Of a DNA stretch of 64,000 nucleotides, positions 13,501 to 24,842 are shown piece by piece (position 1 is the stretch's first letter; each line of letters begins with the position of its first letter). A program made the translations under genes and the position numbers. Below the pieces are notes generated by a model, which saw only the letters and a list, made by a program, of their open reading frames with translations, had not been told where the DNA came from and ran no database searches. Location: contig NW_025062475.1 of NCBI RefSeq assembly GCF_000002995.4, positions 6,142,187-6,206,186 of the forward strand. Reading direction: 5' to 3'. Origin of the DNA: Brugia malayi. Its lineage: Eukaryota > Nematoda > Chromadorea > Rhabditida > Onchocercidae.

Positions 13501-14950
13501 ACGTGAATGTATCAGGTGCAATCCAATATGGTGCAAAACTTTAGCTTCATCTCAATGCCTAAAAGAAAAATAAATTACTTTTTGCAGCTTTCCCACATAT
13601 ACTTTACAATCTTCATCTGATAATCTAAGTAGTAAACATATAGGAAAAGATTCAGAAGGAATTTTTTTTGAAATGCAAAATTTTATTAAAAAATGGAAAC
13701 ATGAAATAGGAAAGAATAAAAGAAGTAGGAGTAGAGAAACTTTTAACAAGATAACGCTAGCAATTCCAATTGATTCTAGCATAAAACAATCATTGTTTAA
13801 TCTTACTCTTTAATTTTCTAATAAAAAGAGGAAATTAGTTTTTAAAGAATACAAGATTTTAAATTTTGAAAAATATTTTTTAAGTTCTGAATCTAAAGGT
13901 CAGAGTTGAAAGCTTCTTTGATTATATTATGCTTAACTTATAGAAAGTCATGAAGAAAAAAGATGCAACTTACAGATGTAATTAAAACGATCTAAAAAAA
14001 CCAAAAAATGTAATGTTTTCTGGAAAGCCAGAAGTCGGAAGCAGAATTACTTCCTGCTTCATTTCAAGTCGGATATAATTACAGTTTAACCGTAATATGA
14101 TTAAATATTTTTCATATCTGATCTCTCATAAATTTCATAAACAACATTTAGGTTATTCAAAACTTTTTCTCCTAGAGTGCATTATTTGTCATATATAAGG
14201 GATGTCACGCAATCACGCAATTTTTTCATTACTTTCCGTCACAGCGATAATCTCAAAGAGACTTATTCTCGAAGATTCTTTCTCTGTCTCTTCTCTACTA
14301 CACAAAATGTCACACCTGCTAAATCACTTACTTCATCGGCACTTTTTATTTAACACATTAAAATGTATTAAGTGTAAGCCACTAACCTGATCCATCCACA
14401 AAGTTTAGTGAGTGATGTAGTACGTGATAATTGTAATCCACGTAGAATCTGACTTTTAAATCTTTTTTTTTATTGTGGAAGTAATGCGTGACCTGATATT
14501 ACTGAAAAAAAAAAATTTCAAAAGCATCTAAGAGAGAGGCGGAAAATCGTTTCTCTCGTAGTAAGTTTTTTTTTTTCAGTGTTTGCTAAAAGTATTGTTA
14601 CTTTTAGAAGTGAGCTGTAGTATTGATCTGATGTAACTGATTCCTTCATGTATCGATCACTTTATTTGGACAAAATTAGAGATCAACAAACTGATTATGC
14701 AACAACTACAAATGCGCATTTTGAGAGAAGGAGGAGTAAAATATTGCATAATTGAATATAATTTTAAATTCATTTTACATTATTTCTGATTATCCATAGG
14801 CTTTCAGAAAACTGTATTAGGTAGTAAATCACTCTGGCAGTCCTGGTTCTCATGCTAATTTGTTTATTTTAAGTTCATTTGATACATTTCTTTAAGCTTA
14901 AAGCTACTAAGTTATTTGTAATTGGTTTTGATTCACTTCTTAAATTTCAG
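10568..14950. other. Intergenic region between divergent CARP and globin genes
   Basis: AT-rich sequence with no recognisable exon. It should contain the promoters of the CARP gene (-) and the globin gene (+), and at least one unseen 5' globin exon, because the first globin exon found enters in mid-codon. Open frames at 12289-12486, 12707-12967, 13359-13544 and about 13573-13812 look like chance openings. Confidence 0.45.
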
Positions 14951-16241
14951 CAGTATTACAGGTGATTTTCTATCAATCCAGGTAAACGAGCTTTCTCTCG
15001 AAGACCGTAAATTGCTACACGAAACATTTAACTTATTTGAAAAGGACTTAACAACGAATGGTCTAAGAATATTTCTTCAGTTAGCTCTTATAACGAAGTT
15101 TATTTACTTATTTTGCATGAGGTCGTCTGTCCATTCCATACTCGTCGTTTCAGGTATCTGTAGGTATCTCTCTACTACCGTTCAGCTATCTTGCAGACTA
15201 CCTTAGACTTTTTAAAGTACTGCTGTCCATTTGAAACTTTTTTTATGCTAATTTTTATGAGATCATTAAGATAACAATGACACATATGCAGCACAGTATC
15301 CTATCTGTCCGTCTATTTCATTTTTAGAACAAATCATTTTGGGAAGATTATTGTTACTGTGATAAATAAAGCTTATGAACAATAGAGAGTGTCAGTTGAT
15401 CATTGAACTCAAATTTGCTGGGATTGGAATCTATATTCACAGTCAGTTTACTAATCGAGACTAGTGTTTTAATGAAAAATGTGAGTCCCTTTATAGGACG
15501 CTCTCGGAAAATCCGGATTACAAATACTTCTGGCCTCAGTTTCGCGCCATACCGGATAGCTCATTAATATCATCCAGTGTTTTGCGAAATTTTGCGCATA
15601 CTTACATGAACGCTTTAAAAAAAATCGTTGAAAGTTTAAACAATGAGCAAATGCCTTACGAAGTATTGCAACGAATCTCAGCCAAGCATGCTAGGCATAA
15701 TATACAAATGCATCATATGCAGGTTTCAGATTGATTTAACTCTAACAATTGATCAGTTCTAATTCGAGATATATCCATTTCAACTTATGGCAAAGTCACT
15801 ATAATTTTCCTTTAAGTAGAGATAGAAATTCATGTCAAACTAGAAAAGGAACTAAAAATTTCAAATTCATAGTAAAAATATTTTTTAAAACTTCTTTCAT
15901 TTTAAATGGAAGAATATTTCGAAAAAAAAAACCGAAATTAGAAAACGGATTTTATCCGTTTTTTTTATAAAAAAAAGAATTTGCTAAGACGTTTGGAATC
16001 GTAGTGCTTAATAAATTAAACGAAATGGCCTCATATGTGTTTTTTTTAGCATGTAATTATTATCAATCTATGTAATTAGAAATTTCTTACAATCAAATTT
16101 TTATAGAAAATGATAAAACCACTGCTGGAAAATGTGCGCAGGGCATTAGGACGACATGATGAAAATGCGGAACGAGCATGGGAGACGTTATTTCAAACAG
16201 TTGGTGCTATTGTTGAACACTATAAGACGTCTCAGGTGTGA
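14951..16241 (+). CDS. Nematode globin (5' exon not found)
   Basis: Exons: 14951-15079, 15497-15722, 16107-16241, with matching phases. The fragment encodes about 164 residues and covers almost the whole globin fold. Helix A/B is LSLEDRKLLHETFNLFEKD, then NGLRIFLQ; the CD region reads YKYFWPQFRAIPDSSL, a pattern familiar from nematode globins. The helix E histidine is in NFAHTYM. The proximal F-helix histidine is most likely the first His of AKHARHNI. Helices G/H read KMIKPLLENVRRALG and ERAWETLFQTVGAIVEHY. Heme binding is expected; the ligand or redox role is unknown. The end is taken at GTG-TGA (16236-16241), since AATAAA follows 45 bases later. A further splice at GTGTGA is possible. The exon could instead begin at 14982. 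The start codon is missing from this model. Confidence 0.82.
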
Positions 16242-16285
16242 CACACTTATTAATCAGATACTAATAATGTTAAGGCAGTTACAAA

Positions 16286-16291
16286 AATAAA
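16286..16291 (+). terminator. AATAAA poly(A) signal of the globin gene
   Basis: AATAAA lies 45 bases after the TGA at 16239-16241. This spacing supports the proposed globin stop and argues against further downstream exons. Confidence 0.5.
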
Positions 16292-19200
16292 TTTTTGGTA
16301 TGAAGAAAAGGAGATTTAGTTTTTATCAAATTCTTTATCATACAAAAATTTAGTTATTTTAAATCATTTTTGGAATGATTTAAATTGAAAAAAAAAATTT
16401 AAAAAGAACACACGGTGATTAATTTGACTGTTACAATCGTAAAATGCAGTAAGAAGGAAATAAAATGTTTGCTAAATGATTGCAAATAATATCAGAGAAG
16501 TATAAAAATGTTTATTTGCTGAAGTACTTCTACAATTAATCTTTCAATTTTATGTTATCTTTTTTGTCAGATGGGTTCATTAGTGATCTGAAATGTTAGA
16601 CTAGACAAAAAGAAAATCGAAACAAAAAATAAAAATTGAAAGCAAAAGTCCATGGACCAAATATTATTTATTTTCAAAATTTTCAACACTTAGGTTACAG
16701 TTATCTCATTTTATAAAAAGACAAAACCTGGAGTTTAGAAATACTACCAAAAAAAGATTGCTTAAAACTAACTGCCATGTATCATCCAGATTTTGCGGTC
16801 ATTTCTTTTCATTGCCTTTCATTACTCGAGGTACGAGTGTACTTCAATTTGAAATCATTACTGTAATTTAGATCGATAGGTCATTTTATTCCACATTTTA
16901 TGCATTTGCATTTCTGGGAAAGTAATTGAATCGTTTATCTAAATCATAACAATTATAATATAATAATCGGTGACATAGCAATTGTAAATACGTTCTGAAT
17001 ATTTCAAATATTAATCATTTCAAATCATTCAAATCGCTTTACAATTTTATTTTAATATTTTTAATGTTGCATGAATTTGCTTGGAAGTATTAAACTCGCT
17101 GATTCATTTGAATGGTCATCAAAAGTTGACCATCGTTTAAACTTGAAGTTATCTCAGAAATTTTCAATTTTAGTTTGAGAATTAAACAAAGTCACATATA
17201 ATAGAATAGATGGCGAGAATTCAGGGCTATTCCAGAAATCTTCCACTACCTACTGAGTCGCTAAAGAAAACGTTATATACATATTTAAGTATAGAAAAGC
17301 GACTATCTAAGTTTTTGAGGAATTCTTAAGTTCAGAAAGTGACGCTAACAGTAATTTGCGCGTTATTTACTCAAAGTGTACAACTTGTCCATTCTCACCA
17401 ATTTTTTGGTAGTGTTAAAAGAATAGCTGCACATGTGTGTCCAGTAGAAAGAAAGAAAAAAGATTGAAAATTTTTGCTAATTTTTCTAGAACTTTTCTGG
17501 CCTCGACACTTAATTTTTTTTTCTTAAAAATAGATCAAATTTCTTTGTCAAGTAAGGATAAGAAAATAAAAGTAATAAATTTTCAAGAGCAAAGTACAGT
17601 GATAAAAATATCAATTAATTATAGAGCTGTTTGGCTTTCTAATTCTTTTTTCGTTATATCTTCATGTCCTCTTGAATAAGTTAAATAAAATATTAAATCC
17701 GGTTCAGTAATGTTCGGAGAATTTCAGTTGAACACAACCATTTCTTTTTACTTTCCTGTCAAAAGTCTCGAGCGGTAATGATACTGGCTGATACTAATAG
17801 CAAAAATAGTAATGATCTGGGTTTTTGTGCGTTAGACAAGATTCAGGTGTTATTCTTGAGCAAATCTGGTAACATTTTAATGATTAATACATTTTCAAAT
17901 CGCAGAAAATCATTGATTTAATAAGCTCTCTATGCTGCCATATTTTAAATAAAGTTTTCCTAGAGATTTGTCTTCCAAACCTCTTCAAGAACATGTATGA
18001 TAAAATGAAAATGAAAAAAAAAAAAAAATAAATTTTAAATTATAGCGACATTTGCGCCATTTCGGTGTTTAAATGATTACATTTCCACATAGAAAAAAGT
18101 TAAAAATTTCTATCCACTAATCATACATTAGAAATGGTACTAGTTCTTTGATGTCACAACTCAAAAGAAATTCTCTTTCAAAAAGGACATACTCGATTCC
18201 TTTATTTGTAAAAATTTTTGAATCCAGTTAGCTTCCAAATCTCGATACAAATAATTTTTACTGAATCACAACTTTTTAAAGTGATTGACATAGCTATAGA
18301 GGAAAACAATATCAAATTTATGACTATGAAAAAATTTCATTTCCATGTCTGTTTATCCCGATATGCAAATACCTCAGCTCTTCTTGACCTGTTATGATCA
18401 AACTTTCAATAAACAAATGGGGAAAGAAAACGGAAATAAATATGGAATAAAGATTTCGAATTTTTCAATTTCTTCAGATGTTTCATTAAAGCGTATAGGT
18501 TACGGAGAGCAATCACAACATAAAAATCTAAGCTCTAGCAAAGAAGACTACAAATTCGATATATCTATGACAAATATTTAAAATATCATAGTGTATATTT
18601 ACTTGATACTATTCCACAGATCATTTTTTTAATAATCAATATGGTTAATAAGCATTCTTTTTTGTTTTGTTTTTGCAACTTAGAGTTATCGGTAATATCA
18701 ATGAATGAGTAAATTTTTCAGTTCGAGTGTTCAAATTTAACATTTCACAAACTTCAAAAAAAAAAACTACTGAGAGCAATTCAACAAAAGATAGTGGAAT
18801 TTATTATATACCATAATTGGTCAGATAATAGTTTTAAAGTGTATGATTAACAATAATGGTTCTCAAAGCTTTCTTTCGAGGGTCTTTCGCATTTGAATTA
18901 ATATATACACTTGTGTCACAACAACACCCACTATTAATGCTACATGTCAAAAATGTTTGGACGGTGAGAAGGAGTAATTAACTGAATTAGAAATATTTAT
19001 TCCCTTTCTGCACTAAATGCTAAATTCACAAAATTTCTCCGTTCGTTTTTATGTGTCAACTTGTGCACTTTTCTGTAAATGTGTCATTTGTGTAATCCTT
19101 TTGTTTACCGGTTTCATCTTGGTTGGTACCACTCGAACATGCGACTGCTAGAGACAAACAATATTGCTAACGACGGAAGAGCAGAAATGAAAAAGATCAC

Positions 19201-20098
19201 TTTTAATTCTAATTTCCTAACTTATTGAATATGATCGCCAACTGACTGAGTTAAAAATAAATTGCATTGTTTATAAGTTTTTCCACAAAAATATCTTTCA
19301 TTTTTCGACTTATCAATTAAATTTCATTATTATCTCAATCCCTCATATTAGAATTGAGTATTGAAAATCAAAAATCAGAAATTTTCGAAGTAATCAAAGG
19401 AAGAGCATTATACAAAAATAGACCCACTACCGTACTACTATTGAAAAAATATATTGCAGTAAATAATTTCATGTCGTTTAATTATTACAATAGTAATGCA
19501 AAAGTTACTGACAGCATTACCTGAGACTTTTTGTAGACGATTTTATTGTTTCGATATAAATATATAATTTTATAACTTCAGTACATAGACATTTGCAAAT
19601 AGTTTCTTAGTAAAAGAAACCGAAGCACAGATAAGAAAAATACAATGTAGTGTTTTCTGAACAAACAAGAAAATTTCTTTTCAATTAATGAATACATGAT
19701 AACTTCCAGATAATCAATTATTTGGGAACACTTATTTCACGTAATAACTTGTACAAATGCATATAGAGCTAACTAAATATAATATTAATGAAGTATTAAT
19801 TAACAGCTAAATTTGTTATTGTGTTAAAAACACTCATCTTTGTGTTGTTAGGTGATGGTGTTTAATACCAAAACAAGTCACAAAATTTTAAGGTAATAAA
19901 TTTTAAGGTTTTGACTCTTCATGATTTTAAATCATCAATTAAATGTGCTATAGATTGATGCTTTTCTCTATAAAAAGTTAAAAAGTCTTCAGTTAATAAG
20001 TACTTCAAAATTATTTTACTGTATTTGCTAATTCATTATTGGTCGATAAAACATTTTGTCACCAATCATTGATAAACACAGAACTATTCAAAATTTTT

Positions 20099-20131
20099 AG
20101 AAAGGCTGAAAGTAAGTTAGAAAGGCTGAAA
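20099..20131. repeat. Two-copy tandem repeat, 20-base period
   Basis: AGAAAGGCTGAAA occurs at 20099-20111 and again at 20119-20131. Intergenic, with no sign of function. Confidence 0.6.
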
Positions 20132-22127
20132 AAAGTTGTGCAACATCGGAAGCATAAGTAATAGGAATTGCATAATCTAATAAATAGCATTTTTATTTAT
20201 TGAACTTGCCTAAACTGAACTTAATAAGAATCAAAGGTCGATTTGTTCATTTCTTACTAAAAGTAGCTTCAGCTAAACTAATGATGAATAAAATTTAGTA
20301 TTTCGAAAAATTTTAATGAAAGTTAAATCACATAAAATAACTAATATTTTGTAAAAAGAAAAATACTTTTAGCCGAATTTTCTATTTTATCTCGATTTAA
20401 TATATTCATTTTTAAATTTCATTTCAGCTTTTGAATATATTTAATTTAATCATCTTCTTTTAGTATCAAGATCTGTCGCCTTGTATTTATTAAAATATAA
20501 TTTCAGAAGGTGAAATAGCTTTCTTATTTTCTTGAATTTTAGAAATTTGAAAAGTTTTTGACTATTCATAAAAGAAAAAGGCGGACTGTATCATAAAAAT
20601 AGCAATAAAGTGAAAGTCCCATGTCCACCTATAGCTTCACTTTTTCATCATTGGTCACAATTATTTATCTCAGCAAGTTTACAATTTGATGAGGAAAGCA
20701 CAAATTAACATAAATGAATAAAACATGAAGTATAAAAAGAATGACGTAAAACAAATGTAATATGCAAGCATGAAAATCTCTAGTTGTTTAAATAATTATT
20801 ATATTAAAAATCTTATTATCCTCTTACTAGCTGGATTTTTGGTCAAACAGTCGATTTAAAACGCTAAACGCTTCGAAATTAAATCTTTAAATTTTAATGG
20901 AATTGAAAAACTGAGGTTTGTGGATTAATTTCCATAATATTGTTTGAATTTTTTCTGCTGATCAGTCAGTTTTGGATATCGATCATTTCTATTCAGAATA
21001 ATTTATTTCTATTTAAGGATTAATACATTTTATTGAAGTGTTTTATTGGAAGATCTCCTTTCTTTTTAATTGTGAGTCAACTTCCCACCTATTTTCAAAG
21101 TAGAAACATTATGTTCATAAAAAACCATGTTTTTTCAAATAAATGAAGCTTAAAATTTAGATGCACTATATTATTTAATAATGAGTTCTACAGATGCACT
21201 ACTTTTGAACCATTTCTGTTCTAATGATGAACATGTTAGTATGGAGACAGATTATTCGTTGTGCTTCGCCTCGTAATATTACCGAATATCGAAGTAAGGA
21301 AAGTTTCTAGAAAAAATCTTCTTAGTGAGCTGTCGAATGTACATACATAGTTTTTCCAACTACCAGAATTCGCCAACTTTTAAAAAGATTTTTTCTCAAC
21401 GTAGCATAAACGTTTTCTTCACAGAATTACTAGTGGATCGTATAAAACGTCTAGTTCTGACAAAATGAGAACAATTAAAGGTATCGCTGGTAAATTCAAC
21501 GGTTAGCTTTTTTATTATTTCGTCTTACTTCAGATTTGTCAGTCGCAACTATAATTTATGCTAAGTTCATAAGTTCATCCAGTACTACATGACCAAGCAG
21601 TGATTTCTTCGTTCAGATTCAGATGTTTAAAAAAGGAAGGATTTCATTTAGCTTCCTTCAAACTTAATTATATTTGGTTATTCCACTAAGATGACATTTA
21701 CTATATTTTTAAACAACGAATAGATAAAGTATATCAACCAGTATGATATATTATAATGTTAAGTTTCCAACTTACATCGATTTTTAGTCCCAAGTAATTA
21801 TTAACACTTACCTCTGCCTTTTCATTTTTCAATGCAAATATGAAAAACTAAAAAAGTGATTTACAAAGTTATTTTGTAAATGAAAACGAAAGCATTGCCT
21901 CATCTCTACAGTGTCAATTATAAGTTCAACACTTCTTTGAAATCATTGCGCAGATCCCACTTTATCATTTATTACTGACATTTGATCATTTTACGGTGAT
22001 AGTAATAATGGAAATAAAAGGCAAACTGATAATCAGTTGGTTACTTCTTTTATTGTAATATTCAGTAATTTCTAAGAATATTTATCAAAAATAGTTGAAA
22101 TCTCATCTCAAATTTAAATCGAAATTG

Positions 22128-22164
22128 AATCAAAATCTACTTGCTTAAATCAAAATCTATTTGC
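22128..22164. repeat. Two-copy tandem repeat, 20-base period
   Basis: AATCAAAATCTACTTGC at 22128-22144 is repeated with one change at 22148-22164. Intergenic. Confidence 0.6.
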
Positions 22165-24360
22165 ATTTTTCGGAAATCACACTTCAAATATTTCCACAAT
22201 TCGGTTGTATATGTTAAAGATTTGATACTAAATTGTTATAAATCATCTCTTGTAGATAGAATTTACTGAGTCATCAAATAGTGTCCTTGTTGTTTTATTT
22301 TTAATCACACTGTAACATCTCAAGCAATTGATCATTGTCATAAGTCTGAATGCCACTTAACTGTACTTACTATTATTTTAAAAGTTGATAATTACAACAA
22401 AAGTTAGAATATTATTATCAGCCACCATTTAAAATTCGATCACTCCGAAGAGTAAAATGTACTGTAATTATTTGTAAAAATTTTGCACAATTAAGATATT
22501 TCTTTGATCGTGCTGGCTTCTTTGTTTATTAAACTGCAATCAAGTATTATGCTGATTTTTTGAATTCTTCTTTTCGGCGTTATAAAATCAACAAATCAAA
22601 AAGTGACTGATATTTTTTTGAAAATTTGATGTCTAAAGTTGCTAAGGGTCAATATATTGTAATTTATTAATGGATACAAAAGCCTTAGACAAATCGTTTT
22701 CAGTTTTTTTCATTCTTTTTCATTAAGGGCACATTACCATTTAGTAAAAGTTTGATGAACTAGGACAGGAATAGATCTAAATTTGAGAGCAATCTTGTTT
22801 TAGTTCAGTTACAGATAATGGCAACAAAAATCCCCATAGATATTGTAATAAACTATTCATTGAATGTCACTTTAAATAATAATAAGAAAAAACTAAAATA
22901 AGAAAATATAACGAAGAAGTTAAAAACCTAAACAAAAAAATCCAACAAAAAAGAAAAAAAAAAGAATATAACTTTTAATTTTGACTAAAAGTTGAAAAAA
23001 AAAAAAACTAAAAAATCAAAATTAACCTAAATCCAGTCTATTATAATACCCATATCTAACAAGATGAAGACTATAAACAGAAGTGTCCTCACTTAAATCT
23101 TGTAACACAATAGTTCAAGATTGGAGATCTCTTCCACAAAAGAATTAGATAAAGAGCATTAAAAACATAGATGACAGCTGCACCGGAACTCCTTTATATG
23201 AGCTCAAACTATTCGTTAACGAAGCATTACAATAATAAAAGTATTTTACAAACGGTCATCAAAGAACTCAAAGAATCTCTGTATTTCACTTCTAGTTACC
23301 GTACTCCAAAACGGATACCGTAGTCTAACGTACCAGAACCACATCTCCTCAACTTCACATCCGTAAAATTTTTCTATTTTAGAAATGAAAAAATTTCCAT
23401 TGTATTATGAACTTCATCAAATGAATTTCAAATGATCACAAACCTGAGCTTAGCAACTCATTTAAAAGCGAAAATGTGCCATGATGTGACTCGGAATTTT
23501 TCTGTCTGATTATACGAAATACGATTTCATTTTTTGAAGCAATGCCTACTTACGACTGATATGAGTACACGCAGTTCAAACAGTATAATGTCATTTGACT
23601 TGATGCAATTCCGTAAATTTACGAGAATATTCGAAGAACACAAAACAATATAAACGTAATAAGTCCTTCCTCACCATTTAACTAAATGATTAGAGTTTCT
23701 ACAAGTACAATAAGATTTAAAACAGAACACTCTCGATCTGCGATTAAAATGCAACAAATGTCACTCTATTGTTTCACTAAGAAATGAGCTAAGATCAGAC
23801 CCTTACCATCATTCTTTTTCTTCCCTTTTGTTTCACTAATAATAAAGAATGATTTAATAGTTTTTTGATTTCCTCATTTTATATGTAATAGTATTCATCT
23901 TCTTGCACAAATTTATTAGGGAATTGTACAAGTGAAGGTTCTTTCATATTTATTTGTATAACTTGTAATTATTCAGTGATATCAAGCAGCTAACAGTAAT
24001 TGAGAATAAAATGCTACATATAGATAGGTCATCATTAATGAGATGAGGGAGAATTTTCGGCTTAAAACAACAAAAAAGAAACATAAAAAGAATATTCCCT
24101 TTGATAAAGTAACATAGCACAAGAACATTACAAACTTAACAAAATGCACTTGATAATATGGATGTGTGACCATACACCGGATTTAAATTTTTGTTAAGAA
24201 GACTTTAGTCTTTGAATATGGCATTTCAAAAAAAAAAAAAAAAAAAAACAACCTGGTGAATAAATAGGTCATCAGTACGATATGTTAAGAATCATATATT
24301 TTGGTAGGACACACCGCCAATAACATTTCTTGACGCATTACGATGTAAGGAAGATATAAA

Positions 24361-24406
24361 ATAACTAAGGTTTGATCTATTCCAGGATAGATCAAATCCT
24401 AGTTAT
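24361..24406. repeat. Near-perfect palindrome (inverted repeat with almost no spacer)
   Basis: The left arm (24361-24383) reads ATAACTAAGGTTTGATCTAT then TCC; the right arm (24384-24406) is its reverse complement with three or four small differences. There is essentially no loop, so it could form a cruciform in DNA or a long hairpin in RNA. It lies about 440 bases past the PCGF stop. A relic of a small inverted-repeat element is one explanation. Confidence 0.75.
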
Positions 24407-24762
24407 CTTTCTTAGTATTATGTGAAAATGATAAGCTAGAGTGAATAGTAGAAATGACCAGCATAACCAGTAAAACAAGGATGTTTTTGATATCAACTAA
24501 AATAAAATAACTTATCTACACTTTCTTGTACAGCAAACAGCAAAATATACTACAGATGAGGAACAAAATCCCCGAATAGTCCAACGTTGATAGTTTGAAG
24601 CTGCAAACGTCAATCATATTACCACATTATGAGAATATTAACAACATAAATTAGCTATCTTAACTTATCCGTGAATGAATGATGTCATACACAGGACTAA
24701 AAAAATTCAAAAGATGATTATTAACAAGGTTGACATCGAACTGAGGCTTGAGGAGAATATTA

Positions 24763-24768
24763 TTTATT
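24763..24768 (-). terminator. AATAAA poly(A) signal of the PCGF gene
   Basis: TTTATT on the plus strand (AATAAA on the minus) lies about 75 bases beyond the PCGF stop codon at 24843-24845, a normal distance for a nematode 3' UTR. Confidence 0.5.
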
Positions 24769-24842
24769 AGAACATTCCTATTAGCCACTGATCTTCTTGA
24801 AATTGGCCAGTTCTTCAGCTTTAAGTAAAAGTTCAAGAAGAA

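Larger units (their letters stand above)
16292..24360. other. 8-kb AT-rich intergenic region
   Basis: This region lies between the globin 3' end (+) and the PCGF 3' end (-), so the genes converge. No exon with family resemblance was found on either strand. It holds A/T runs (for example 18014-18028), an A-rich patch at about 22890-23010, and two short 20-base-period tandem repeats listed separately. The open frame at 18345-18581 has a good acceptor inside it but no partner exon. Confidence 0.5.

Noticed and set aside
13359..13812. Two adjacent plus-strand open frames (13359-13544 and about 13573-13812) as exons of a gene upstream of globin
   Set aside because: Acceptors exist before both, but no donor in the first gives the phase needed by the second, and neither resembles a family. 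Open frames of this length are expected by chance in AT-rich sequence of this size.
18345..18581. Open frame considered as a last globin exon or a separate small gene
   Set aside because: It contains a good acceptor, but the globin gene has its own stop and AATAAA 2 kb earlier, and no donor exon with fitting phase was found.
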